Below are positions 4,750-12,399 of a stretch of 37,039 nt of DNA, in pieces. The DNA is from a virus: positions 1-37,039 of IMG/VR virus record IMGVR_UViG_3300045976_000135. The stretch is one strand, 5' to 3'. How positions within the stretch are numbered: the stretch's first letter is position 1; every line of letters starts with the position of its first letter. The notes beneath the pieces are model-generated. The model did not search any database, was not told the origin of the DNA, and was given only the letters and a program-made list of their open reading frames with translations. The position numbers and the translations under genes were made by a program.

Positions 4750-7382
4750 TCATTCCGGAGGACGCAGTTCTCGCGCACTACGGGATTCTCCGTAGGTCGG
4801 GCAGATACCCTTGGGGTTCTGGCGGTCCCGAGAAGGCGAGCAACAAGAGTTTCTTGGGATATGTGGCTCAGCTTCAGAGTCAAGGGCTGAGTGAAGCGCA
4901 GATCGCCGAAGGTATGGGTATTTCAACTACCCAGCTTCGTGCTTCGAAATCCATTGCTCGCAACGCCGAGCGTCAAGCCGATATCAATGCCGCACAGCGT
5001 TATCGTGACAAGGGCATGTCCAACACCGCCATTGCGGAGAAGATGGGCAAGCCTGAATCCACGATTCGTGCGCTCCTTCAGCCGAGTGCCAAGGATCGCA
5101 GCGATGTTCTGCACAGCACCAGCGTCATGCTGAAAGAACAGATTGCACAAAAGAAATACCTCGACATCGGAACCGGTGTTGAAAATCATCTCGGTATCAG
5201 CCAGACCAAGCTTGCCACTGCTGTTGCTGTACTTCAAGAAGAAGGCTACAACGTCTACTACTTGAAGGTGAAGCAGCTGGGCACGGGCAAGCAGACCACA
5301 CTCAAGGTCTTGGCTGCGCCGAGCGTCCAGTATTCCGAGGTGTCACGCAATCGTGCGAACATCGGTCAAATTCGTTCCTTCTCCGAAGACGGCGGACGAT
5401 CCTACATCGGAATCCAGCCGCCACTCTCCATCAGCAGCAAGCGAGTCAAGGTTCGCTACGCTGAAGATGGTGGTGCTGACTCAGATGGCGTTATTCATGT
5501 TCGACCTGGCGTGCCTGACACTTCTCTTGGGAGTGCTCGGTATGCTCAGGTTCGGATTGCAGTCGATGGTACCCATTACCTTAAAGGTATGGCTATGTAC
5601 AAGGACGATCTTCCGGACGGGGTTGACCTTGTATTCAACACAAACAAGAGGAACACGGGCAACAAGCTCGACGCCATGAAGGCGATGAAGGACGACCCCG
5701 AGAACCCCTTCGGCGCCACTGTTCGACAGCGAGTGGATCCGAAGACTCGTAAGGTCACCTCCGTCATGAACATCGTCAATGAAGAGGGCGACTGGGACAA
5801 GTGGTCCAAGAACCTGTCTTCACAGATGTTGTCGAAGCAGAGCCCGGCCTTGGCCAAGCAACAATTGGCCATGACATACGAACGGCGTCAGCGCGAGTTC
5901 GATGAGATCATGAAGTTGACGAACCCCACTGTTCGTCAGAAGATGTTGGAAAGCTTTGCCGATGGCGCGGACTCTGCGGCTGTACATCTGAAGGCCGCTG
6001 CTCTTCCTCGTCAGCGATCGAACGTCATCCTTCCGATCAACAGTCTGAAGGAAACCGAGATCTACGCGCCCAACTTCAGGAATGGCGAACGTGTTGCGTT
6101 GGTTCGCTACCCCCATGGCGGTGTGTTCGAGATCCCGGAACTCACAGTCAACAACAACCATCCCGAAGCGAAGCGTGCTTTGGGAAACGCGAAAGACGCA
6201 GTCGGTATTCATTCGAAGGTGGCAGAACGTCTGTCAGGTGCAGACTTCGATGGCGATACCGTTCTGGTCATCCCGAACAATCAGAAGCGCGTGAAGACCG
6301 CACCTGCACTGGACGGTCTGAAGGGGTTCGACCCGCAGCGTTCGTATCCAGCATATGAGGGTATGAAACGTATGTCGGCGAGAACCAAGGCTACACAAAT
6401 GGGTGAGATCTCCAATCTCATCACTGACATGACGATCCATGGCGCTACCCATGAGGAACTCGCTCGTGCCGTGCGTCATTCCATGGTGGTCATCGATGCG
6501 GAAAAGCACAACCTGAATTGGAAGCAATCGGCTCTCGACAATGGTATCGCACAGCTGAAGTCCAAGTATCAAGGCGGCCCTCGTGCAGGCGCCGCAACCT
6601 TGATCTCTCGTGCTCGGTCGGACATCCACGTTCCTGAAAGAAAGCCCCGCCCTGCAACACAAGGCGGCCCTGTCGACAAGACTACTGGCAAGAAGGTCTT
6701 CGTTCCGACAGGCGCCACCTATGTGAACCGCAGTGGCAAGGTTGTTCTGAAGGGCGAACGCTCGACCAAGCTGGCAGAGACGGACAACGCCCACACTCTG
6801 TCGTCGGGCACTACCATCGAGCGCATCTATGCCGACCATTCCAACAAGCTCAAGGACTTGGCCAACAAGGCACGGCTCGTGGCTGTCAACACCAAGCCGA
6901 ATCCGTACAGCCCTGCAGCTAAAGCCGCCTACGCAAAGGAAGTTGAATCCCTCCGGGTCAAACTAGACACGGCCCAGAGAAACGCGCCTCTTGAAAGACA
7001 AGCCCAGCTTCTAGCAAACGCCGCCGTCCGTGCTAGACAGGATGCTAATCCTGACATGGATGCAATCGAACTCAAGAAGATTCAAGGACAAGAACTAGCG
7101 AAAGCTCGAGTTCGCACAGGCGCAGGCAAGAAGCGCATCGAGATCACGGATCAAGAGTGGGCTGCCATCCAGGCAGGTGCAGTCAGCAACAACACACTGC
7201 AGAAGATCCTGTTGAATGCAGATCAAGACAGGATCAAGGAACTGGCCACACCACGCACCACAATCAAGATGACAGCAACCATGCTGGACCGTGCACGTTC
7301 GATGGACAATCTTGGCTACACACAGGCTGAGATAGCGGATCAGCTAGGCGTGTCACTGACTACACTTAAGGACGCTCTGTAG
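4746..7382 (+). CDS. RNA polymerase-like protein with DFDGD motif and terminal HTH domains
   Basis: This 878-residue protein starts at the ATGA overlap (4746). Near residue 500 it has LSGADFDGDTVLVIP, preceded by VALVRYPHGG and H-rich spacing. This parallels the RAP...H...NADFDGD...V..P block of RNA polymerase beta-prime and the DxDGD loop of YonO/QDE-1 two-barrel polymerases, whose aspartates hold catalytic magnesium. An upstream stretch (YLKGMAMYKDDL) could belong to the second barrel. Residues about 45-115 contain two helix-turn-helix units (LSEAQIAEGMGIS, MSNTAIAEKMGK), and the C-terminus has another (TQAEIADQLGVSLTTL). The N-terminus (LAHYGILRRSGRYPWG) resembles a phage motif also present in the 11555 gene. 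It may be a phage transcription enzyme or, less likely, a non-catalytic regulator. Confidence 0.65.
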   Translation: MIIPEDAVLAHYGILRRSGRYPWGSGGPEKASNKSFLGYVAQLQSQGLSEAQIAEGMGISTTQLRASKSIARNAERQADINAAQRYRDKGMSNTAIAEKMGKPESTIRALLQPSAKDRSDVLHSTSVMLKEQIAQKKYLDIGTGVENHLGISQTKLATAVAVLQEEGYNVYYLKVKQLGTGKQTTLKVLAAPSVQYSEVSRNRANIGQIRSFSEDGGRSYIGIQPPLSISSKRVKVRYAEDGGADSDGVIHVRPGVPDTSLGSARYAQVRIAVDGTHYLKGMAMYKDDLPDGVDLVFNTNKRNTGNKLDAMKAMKDDPENPFGATVRQRVDPKTRKVTSVMNIVNEEGDWDKWSKNLSSQMLSKQSPALAKQQLAMTYERRQREFDEIMKLTNPTVRQKMLESFADGADSAAVHLKAAALPRQRSNVILPINSLKETEIYAPNFRNGERVALVRYPHGGVFEIPELTVNNNHPEAKRALGNAKDAVGIHSKVAERLSGADFDGDTVLVIPNNQKRVKTAPALDGLKGFDPQRSYPAYEGMKRMSARTKATQMGEISNLITDMTIHGATHEELARAVRHSMVVIDAEKHNLNWKQSALDNGIAQLKSKYQGGPRAGAATLISRARSDIHVPERKPRPATQGGPVDKTTGKKVFVPTGATYVNRSGKVVLKGERSTKLAETDNAHTLSSGTTIERIYADHSNKLKDLANKARLVAVNTKPNPYSPAAKAAYAKEVESLRVKLDTAQRNAPLERQAQLLANAAVRARQDANPDMDAIELKKIQGQELAKARVRTGAGKKRIEITDQEWAAIQAGAVSNNTLQKILLNADQDRIKELATPRTTIKMTATMLDRARSMDNLGYTQAEIADQLGVSLTTLKDAL

Positions 7383-7395
7383 GAAGGAGAGAGCG

Positions 7396-7656
7396 ATGCC
7401 GCACATGCTGACCACAGTGGACAACCCTTACAATCCGTTCACTCAGTACGATGAGTGGAGTTCATGGGACGAACGTTCGGGCTACTACACACCACAGTTC
7501 CTGGCCCGCCTCACCATGTCCTCTACTGAGCTGTCGGATGCAGATCAATCTCTTGCGATCGAGCGAGCAATCGATGAGATTGTGAATGAGAATGTTTTGG
7601 GAATCTACAGAAAGGTCGCAGCTCCACCTGACTGGGTCGACGATCTCGCTGCGTGA
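7396..7656 (+). CDS. Conserved small phage protein (TVDNPYNPFTQ family)
   Basis: ATG 7396 follows AAGGAGAG. The 86-residue acidic protein begins with TTVDNPYNPFTQYDEW and later has GYYTPQFLARL and IERAIDEIV. I recall similar short proteins in Firmicutes and actinobacterial siphophages near the terminase region, but their function is unknown to me. It follows the polymerase-like gene by 13 nt and is probably cotranscribed with it. It could be a cofactor of that enzyme or of packaging; context is the only support. Confidence 0.7.
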   Translation: MPHMLTTVDNPYNPFTQYDEWSSWDERSGYYTPQFLARLTMSSTELSDADQSLAIERAIDEIVNENVLGIYRKVAAPPDWVDDLAA

Positions 7657-7670
7657 TTTCGGTTTTCAAA

Positions 7671-7775
7671 GGTAGGGGGAGGGGGTCGCGCAAAACTGCC
7701 ACCCCCTCTGCATCGCGTGGCTCCCAAAAATAGCTCCGGAGGGACTTTTCCCTCAATGTTTCTACCCCGGGGGTC
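7671..7775. other. G/C-tract structured non-coding region, candidate packaging site or RNA
   Basis: The gene-free interval 7657-7806 holds GAGGGGGT (7679-7686) pairing with ACCCCCTC (7701-7708), then GAGGGA (7739-7744) pairing with TCCCTC (7749-7754), then CCCCGGGG within 7764-7774. It lies directly before a possible small terminase gene and an HNH gene, where cos sites commonly lie in HK97-type siphophages. It could be the packaging site, a structured leader RNA for the 7807 gene, or both. No promoter box is obvious. Confidence 0.4.
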
Positions 7776-7806
7776 TTGAGAAGTGGCATGAAAGGAGGTC
7801 ATTACT

Positions 7807-8163
7807 GTGCCAGCAAGGCGAAGAACTCCCTCAGAAAATGTGGGCGCCCCTCGTTCACCGGCCAGGACGCCGCAAGAACAAGAGAATGTACTCATCGATG
7901 CGGCTATCGACCTTGCTCATCGCCAAATTCAAGACGGCACAGCCTCGTCGATGGTCATCACGCACTTCCTGAAGCTCGCATCATCTCGAGAACGACTCGA
8001 GCAGGAACGACTGAGGCACGAGATCGCCCTTGCAGAGACCAAACGCAAGGAGATCGAGTCCAGCATGCATATTGGCGAGCTGATGGAGCAGGCCATCATC
8101 GCCATGAGCAAGTACACGGGCAATACGCCTGCTATCGAAGATGCTGAGTTCGATGAGTACTAG
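7807..8163 (+). CDS. Possible small terminase-like or DNA-binding packaging protein
   Basis: GTG 7807 follows AAAGGAGG. The 118-residue protein has a basic proline-rich N-terminus (MPARRRTP), a helix with DLAHRQIQDGTASSMVITHF, and a long charged helix (LEQERLRHEIALAETKRKEIE). I recall relatives just upstream of HNH and large terminase genes in siphophages. The helix content and position suit a small terminase subunit, but I see no clear helix-turn-helix. The HNH gene begins inside its last codons (8153). Confidence 0.5.
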   Translation: MPARRRTPSENVGAPRSPARTPQEQENVLIDAAIDLAHRQIQDGTASSMVITHFLKLASSRERLEQERLRHEIALAETKRKEIESSMHIGELMEQAIIAMSKYTGNTPAIEDAEFDEY

Positions 8164-8569
8164 ACTGAGAACATATTCCGAGCTCATGCAGCTGGAAACA
8201 TTCGAGGAACGGTACCGGTATCTTCAGATCCGTGGCGAAGTGGGCTGTGCGACCTTCGGACACAACCGTTGGATCAATCAGAACTTCTACACGTCATCTG
8301 AATGGCGTCGTTTACGGCGGGACATCATTGTACGCGATGCCAGCTGTGATTTAGCCGTCCCGGGTCGCGAGATTCATTCGGATCTCATCGTGCATCATAT
8401 GAATCCGATCACTCAGCGAGATCTCGAGCATGGAACGCCTGCAGCGCTCGATCCCGAGAACCTGATTTGCACAACTCTGAGGACGCACAACGCGATCCAC
8501 TTCGGGGACGAAAGCCTTTTGTTGACAGAATTCGTTCCCCGCAGCCCTGGCGATACGAAACTCTGGTGA
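8153..8569 (+). CDS. HNH endonuclease
   Basis: ATG 8153 gives 138 residues; the frame opens at 8141, but 8153 overlaps the preceding gene less. SSEWRRLRRDIIVRD leads into VHHMNP and DPENLICTTLRTHNAIH, which match the histidine-asparagine-histidine layout of HNH nucleases. The first part lacks the CxxC zinc pair of many relatives, having a single Cys in DASCDLA. HNH proteins next to terminase genes often assist cos cleavage in HK97-type phages, and the G/C-tract region at 7671-7775 is close by. A role in packaging is therefore likely but inferred. Confidence 0.8.
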   Translation: MSTRLRTYSELMQLETFEERYRYLQIRGEVGCATFGHNRWINQNFYTSSEWRRLRRDIIVRDASCDLAVPGREIHSDLIVHHMNPITQRDLEHGTPAALDPENLICTTLRTHNAIHFGDESLLLTEFVPRSPGDTKLW

Positions 8570-8580
8570 AGGAGATCATC

Positions 8581-9009
8581 ATGCCCACCAAGGCGACCAA
8601 GGACGACGACAAGAACTCCGAGAACGACAAGCCCAAGACCGAGACCGTCACGACCACTTCCTCCGGCAACCCGCCGCAGCTGAACGAGCAGCCGGCGCCG
8701 GAGACCGTGGGTGACAAGTCCGTCGCGGAGCTCGCCAACGACGTCCTGCACGGCCGCTTCGGCGACTTCAACGTGGTCCGCGAGAACCTCGACAAGGCCG
8801 GCGCCGACACTACCGCGGTCCTGACGCTCGTCAACGACCGGCTGGCGCACGGCGCGCCATCGTCCTACCGTCCCAACATCTCGCAGGTGCTCGAGTCCGC
8901 CAAGCTGGGCGAGTGGGGCGACAAGAACCACGCCCTCCGGATCCGCGGCGCCGGCTACAGCGAGGCCGACGCGCTCCACGTGGAGTCGCAGCTGAACCAG
9001 GAGAGCTGA
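8581..9009 (+). CDS. Protein with two CW_7-like wall-binding repeats
   Basis: ATG 8581 follows AAGGAGATCATC. The 142-residue product has a charged, T/S/P-rich N-terminal tail (about 1-45). A segment AELANDVLHGRFGDFNVV...AVLTLVNDRL (about 47-88) resembles the CW_7 (Cpl-7) wall-binding repeat, and a more divergent copy (LGEWGDKNHALRIRGAGY) ends the protein. No catalytic domain is present. The next gene is a lysin, so this may be a separate wall-binding partner or a virion protein. Its codons are strikingly G/C-ending compared with the flanking genes, suggesting high expression. Confidence 0.55.
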   Translation: MPTKATKDDDKNSENDKPKTETVTTTSSGNPPQLNEQPAPETVGDKSVAELANDVLHGRFGDFNVVRENLDKAGADTTAVLTLVNDRLAHGAPSSYRPNISQVLESAKLGEWGDKNHALRIRGAGYSEADALHVESQLNQES

Positions 9010-9803
9010 TGGCACTTCGACGCATGGCCGATAGCGTCACGCCGACCGACATTCCGGTCAACGACCCGAAGACCGGTCGACCGTGGGACTTCATCGCGGG
9101 CTACATCGACGGTGTGCCTCGTTGGGCGCCATCCGCTTGGGATCGCTTCCCGAATTCACGTCATGTGCGCATCGCTCTCAATCCCGCCACGAACGATGGC
9201 GACGTTCTCGACGTGGAGCGTGGTGCGGCGAATCCCGATCAGGCTCCGGGATGGGTCATGCGTCGAAGGGCTGCCGGCGCAGACCCTTCGGTCTACTGCA
9301 GCCTGAGTCTGTGGCCGTCGGTCAGAGATCAGTTCCGATTCGCCGGAGTTCCCGAGCCGCACTGGTGGATTGCTGCGTACCCTGGAATCGGCGAAGACGT
9401 CTACGACGGAGCCGTGGCACATCAATTCGCCGATCCGCCTTCCAGTGGTGGTCACTGGGACCTTTCCGTCGTGGCTGACTTCTGGCCCGGCGTCGAATCA
9501 GGAGGAAACATGGACGAGCAGAGCATCGTCAAGGCGCTGCTGAACTACACGTTCGAACGGCAGGGCCAGAACGAGGACGGCCAGCCCCAGAAGGGGAACG
9601 CCAACGTCGACGCCATCTTCAAGAACATGGATTCCGGCTGGACGCTGCCGGTCCGCGAGCTCAAGCCGTTGCTGGAGACGCTGATCTCCAAGGTCGATGC
9701 GTTGGCCACCGAGGTCCAGCAGCTCAAGTCCGCCAGCGGCACGGCCGGCGGGACGGCGCACGTCAAGATCGAGGGTGACTTTCCCTTCACTCCGTCGTCC
9801 TGA
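9009..9803 (+). CDS. Endolysin-like glycoside hydrolase (DUF1906/Rv2525c-like)
   Basis: The ATG overlaps the preceding TGA at base 9009, giving 264 residues. The first ~165 residues form a TIM-barrel-like hydrolase region: FIAGYIDG, DGDVLDVERGAA, a cluster of tryptophans, PHWWIAAYPG, and GAVAHQF...WDLSVVADFWPG. This is the pattern of DUF1906 or GH25-like lysins that cut cell-wall glycans. From residue 168 the sequence changes to a hydrophilic, coiled-coil-like tail with glycine-rich end. A strong ribosome site and ATG (9510) at exactly this boundary point to a second, internally started product. The holin at 30297 lies far away. Confidence 0.65.
   Translation: MALRRMADSVTPTDIPVNDPKTGRPWDFIAGYIDGVPRWAPSAWDRFPNSRHVRIALNPATNDGDVLDVERGAANPDQAPGWVMRRRAAGADPSVYCSLSLWPSVRDQFRFAGVPEPHWWIAAYPGIGEDVYDGAVAHQFADPPSSGGHWDLSVVADFWPGVESGGNMDEQSIVKALLNYTFERQGQNEDGQPQKGNANVDAIFKNMDSGWTLPVRELKPLLETLISKVDALATEVQQLKSASGTAGGTAHVKIEGDFPFTPSS
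9510..9803 (+). CDS. Internally started C-terminal product of the lysin gene
   Basis: In the same frame as the lysin, ATG 9510 is preceded by AGGAGG (9500-9505) with 4 nt spacing, the layout of other strong starts here. It would give a 97-residue protein: MDEQSIVKALLNYTFERQ, then a helix with ELKPLLETLISKVDALATEVQQL and a Gly/Thr-rich end. Codon use switches at this ATG from mixed to strongly G/C-ending, as in the capsid and tail-tube genes. Some endolysins form complexes with an internally translated C-terminal subunit. Alternatively, an abundant small virion protein has been fused in frame behind the lysin. Confidence 0.5.
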   Translation: MDEQSIVKALLNYTFERQGQNEDGQPQKGNANVDAIFKNMDSGWTLPVRELKPLLETLISKVDALATEVQQLKSASGTAGGTAHVKIEGDFPFTPSS

Positions 9804-9840
9804 CCTTCACCGTCAAAATGGCAGCCCAGGGAGGTGAGCC

Positions 9841-10236
9841 ATGATCGACAGCATTCTCACCAGCACCAAGGATGCGCTGGGAATTCCCGCGGGTCACACC
9901 GAGTTCGACAATAGCATCATCATGCACATCAACTCGGTGTTCAGTACGCTGCACCAATTGGGCGTGGGGCCGTCGCAGGGTTTCATGATCACCAGCGACG
10001 CCGAATTGTGGTCCACCTTCCTGGGCGGAAGCCTACCGCAGAACAACATCCGTTCGTACATGTACCTCCGCGTTCGGATGTTGTTCGATCCGCCCACCAC
10101 GGGCTACCACATGGCGTCGATGCAGGACCAGGCCAAGGAACTCGAGTGGCGCATCAACGTCGACCGCGAGGGAATCGCCTGGACCGACCCCGATCCGTCA
10201 CCGGACACTGAGGTTCTCGACGGAGGTAGCCCGTGA
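9841..10236 (+). CDS. Conserved phage protein, head-tail connector-like
   Basis: ATG 9841 follows AGGGAGGTGAG. The 131-residue protein has [15 protein letters not shown], then [20 protein letters not shown], then [15 protein letters not shown] and [13 protein letters not shown] recall close relatives in Firmicutes and actinobacterial siphophage structural clusters, with a mostly helical fold resembling gp6-type connectors. The location before adhesin genes rather than after the capsid is unusual for a connector, so the role remains open. The next gene starts at a GTGA overlap. Confidence 0.6.
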   Translation: MIDSILTSTKDALGIPAGHTEFDNSIIMHINSVFSTLHQLGVGPSQGFMITSDAELWSTFLGGSLPQNNIRSYMYLRVRMLFDPPTTGYHMASMQDQAKELEWRINVDREGIAWTDPDPSPDTEVLDGGSP

Positions 10237-10745
10237 AGACGTTCCTGTTTCAGATGAAGCGAGCTCTGGCCGCCGAATGGGCAACCAAGAACCCGGTTCT
10301 TCGAGACGGCGAGATCGGTGTCATCAGTGACACCAGCCAATTCAAAATCGGCAACGGCTACACGGCATTCGCCGGCCTCCCGGTGTTCGACAATCACAAT
10401 CTCGTCGCCCAGATGATTGCCGACGCTGTGATCGAAGGAGTGCCCGGTCCCGCCGGACCGACAGGGCCTCAGGGTCCGGCGGGACCAACTGGCGCCACCG
10501 GTCCTCAAGGACCGAAGGGAGACAAGGGCGATCCCGGCAACGTCGGTCCTCAAGGCATTCAGGGGATCGACGGCCCCACAGGACCTACTGGACCCACCGG
10601 TCCTCAAGGTCCGAAGGGCGACACCGGGGATACTGGTCCCCAAGGACCGGCCGGGACTAGCTACACGGGCCCGAAGATCTCTGTTGCCAGCTCGGCGCCC
10701 TCTGCTCCTTCCGTCGGTGACGTCTGGATCGACACGAGCTCATGA
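10233..10745 (+). CDS. Collagen-like tail protein
   Basis: GTG 10233 overlaps the preceding stop and has GGAGG upstream. Residues 1-55 form an N-terminal tail-attachment-like domain ([26 protein letters not shown]) that recurs in the 20340 gene. A run of Gly-X-Y triplets follows (about residues 69-145; [21 protein letters not shown]), as in trimeric collagen-like phage fibres. It ends with a short [17 protein letters not shown] segment typical before a receptor-binding domain. The lectin-like gene follows with an ATGA overlap, so the pair may form one fibre. Confidence 0.8.
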   Translation: MKTFLFQMKRALAAEWATKNPVLRDGEIGVISDTSQFKIGNGYTAFAGLPVFDNHNLVAQMIADAVIEGVPGPAGPTGPQGPAGPTGATGPQGPKGDKGDPGNVGPQGIQGIDGPTGPTGPTGPQGPKGDTGDTGPQGPAGTSYTGPKISVASSAPSAPSVGDVWIDTSS

Positions 10746-11542
10746 GTCTGTACGGCGCCTCGACGGAGTCATGTCACCTCAGTATTTCCTCGCCTTCTGC
10801 CGGAGGCGTGGGAAGCGGCGCTTACACTACGGCAGCGTTATTTGCGCCGAATCTGTTCGGGGGATCGGCGACAATCTTCCAAGGATACGACGCGACCAAT
10901 TTCAGTCACCGTGGTTTGTACGTCGATGGTGACATGTGGTGTTTGAACGAGCAAGCCGATACGAATATTCCGTCGTTCGGCAATCCGGCGCAGTGGTACT
11001 GGTTCGCTGTGTCCAAGGGTTCCGCTACGGAAGCACCGCGAGCTCACTGGGCGGTCTACGATGGAACGAATCCCATGTCGTGGACTCACCTTGACGCGTT
11101 GACGACGCAAGCAGCTCGGCCCGACATCACACGCCTTTGCTTGGGCGACGAATTCGGCGCAGCGTTCAAGGGTAATATCGCTTGCTTGGTCGCGTTCACT
11201 ACCAAGCTGAATGACGCGACGATCGCGGCGCTCTTCTCCCGAAGCTCTGCCGATATTCTTGCGGCGTCTCCGCAGTTCTTTGCTCACTGGCCGCAAGCGG
11301 ACGGTGTTGGCTCGACATTTCACGACATTGCTGGGGGCGGGGTTGAAACTGTTCGGTCCGGGAACTGGGCCGTGTCCGCGGATCCTCCTGGTTTCAGTTT
11401 TGCTCTTGGCAGGAGCGGTAAACCCAAAGTCTGGGATGGCTCAGCCTGGGTACAGCACACTGCCAAGGTGTACGGCGGGAGTACGTGGGATCCACACAAG
11501 ATGAATGGAGCCACCGCGGGTGGCTGGATCACGTCGAAGTGA
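10742..11542 (+). CDS. Lectin-like (ConA/LamG-type) tail adhesin
   Basis: This 266-residue protein starts at the ATGA overlap. It reads as a beta-rich jelly roll: [60 protein letters not shown], then [14 protein letters not shown]. The alternation and the LamG-like [18 protein letters not shown] block suggest a concanavalin-like fold that binds sugars on the host surface. The C-terminus has [11 protein letters not shown] and a glycine-tryptophan repeat as in tail-tip proteins. It probably works with the collagen-like protein upstream. Confidence 0.65.
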   Translation: MSLYGASTESCHLSISSPSAGGVGSGAYTTAALFAPNLFGGSATIFQGYDATNFSHRGLYVDGDMWCLNEQADTNIPSFGNPAQWYWFAVSKGSATEAPRAHWAVYDGTNPMSWTHLDALTTQAARPDITRLCLGDEFGAAFKGNIACLVAFTTKLNDATIAALFSRSSADILAASPQFFAHWPQADGVGSTFHDIAGGGVETVRSGNWAVSADPPGFSFALGRSGKPKVWDGSAWVQHTAKVYGGSTWDPHKMNGATAGGWITSK

Positions 11543-11554
11543 GAGGAGGTGGAC

Positions 11555-11908
11555 GTGACCGACGTTGAGGACATCCTCGCGCACTTCGGCGTCAAGGGTA
11601 TGAAGTGGGGAGTGCATCGCAAATCTCCGGTGCCCGCTTCCAAGGACGCTCAGAGATCGCTGGACGTTCGCAAGAAGGCGAAGACCGGTAAGGTCAAGTC
11701 GCTGACGAACGAAGAATTGCAGCTCGCGATCAATCGTATGAATCTCGAGCAGCAATTCAAGCGGCTTGCCGTCAACGAGAGGCCTCCGATCCAGCGATGG
11801 GTTGCTTCGACGTTGCTCGAGATCGGTAGCCGCGAAGTGAAGGTGGCCATCGGTAAGAAGGTCGCCACAACCATCGCCAAGAAAGTCGCCACTGGTGGTG
11901 TCGCATGA
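11555..11908 (+). CDS. Small head-associated protein with HFGVKGMKWGV motif
   Basis: GTG 11555 is chosen because AGGAGG (11544-11549) lies 5 nt upstream; the GTG at 11549 overlaps the site. The 117-residue basic protein begins with DILAHFGVKGMKWGVHRK, a short motif common in phage head-region proteins, then a lysine-rich helical part and an Ala/Lys C-terminus. The RNA polymerase-like protein starts with a related LAHYGI...GRYPWG sequence. It may be an internal head or scaffold-linked protein. It overlaps the 2H phosphoesterase gene by ATGA. Confidence 0.6.
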   Translation: MTDVEDILAHFGVKGMKWGVHRKSPVPASKDAQRSLDVRKKAKTGKVKSLTNEELQLAINRMNLEQQFKRLAVNERPPIQRWVASTLLEIGSREVKVAIGKKVATTIAKKVATGGVA

Positions 11909-12390
11909 CCACCAGCGAACCCGATTACATCATCGCCTTCCTTCCGTCGGATGGTTCGTGGTGCCAGCAGGATTTCCCGCACATGACTCTCGTGTGGGGG
12001 CCTGTGGGCACACGTTCCGACGCCCAGTTCAATGATCTGGTCAAGGACGCGATTTCGGCATCCCGCATCACGCGCGCTTTCAGCCTTCCGGTGACGGGTG
12101 TTCAGGAATTGGGCGATCCGCCGGTGGATGCGCTCATATTCTACCCGACTCCGCAGTTGCTTCTGGCCTACAATCTCGTCAAGCGGTGGAACGGTTCGGA
12201 GTTTACGGATTATCTTCCGCATGCGACGATCGGGCCAGCGGGATCTGCGGCTCAGATGACGATGCCGCAGAACGTGTGGCCGGATGTCAACGGGAATACG
12301 CCCAACAAGGGTCTTCCATCGATCCTCTGGTTCAACCGCATAGCCATTGGCTGGGGCGACAAGAAGATCGCGTTCAACATCGACTACTGA
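11905..12390 (+). CDS. 2H phosphoesterase-like protein
   Basis: This 161-residue protein starts at the ATGA overlap. It has two H-x-T motifs, PHMTLVWG (H26, T28) and LPHATIGP (H106, T108), in the arrangement of the 2H superfamily (LigT/2'-5' RNA ligase-like, cyclic phosphodiesterases, Acb1). These enzymes cut cyclic or 2'-5' phosphodiester bonds. The 80-residue spacing and hydrophobic strands around both motifs fit the fold. It lies between a head-associated protein and the terminase. It could destroy host signalling nucleotides or repair RNA ends. Confidence 0.75.
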   Translation: MTTSEPDYIIAFLPSDGSWCQQDFPHMTLVWGPVGTRSDAQFNDLVKDAISASRITRAFSLPVTGVQELGDPPVDALIFYPTPQLLLAYNLVKRWNGSEFTDYLPHATIGPAGSAAQMTMPQNVWPDVNGNTPNKGLPSILWFNRIAIGWGDKKIAFNIDY

Positions 12391-12399
12391 AAGGGGTGA

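Noticed and set aside
6243-6257. DFDGD read as an EF-hand or dockerin calcium loop
   Set aside because: EF-hand loops need further acidic residues after DxDGD, whereas TVLVIP follows here. The preceding RYP...H and LSGA context fits the polymerase pattern better.
10440-10660. Short direct DNA repeats resembling a repeat array or CRISPR
   Set aside because: They are the GGNCCN codon repeats of Gly-X-Y triplets in frame with the collagen-like protein, without uniform spacers.
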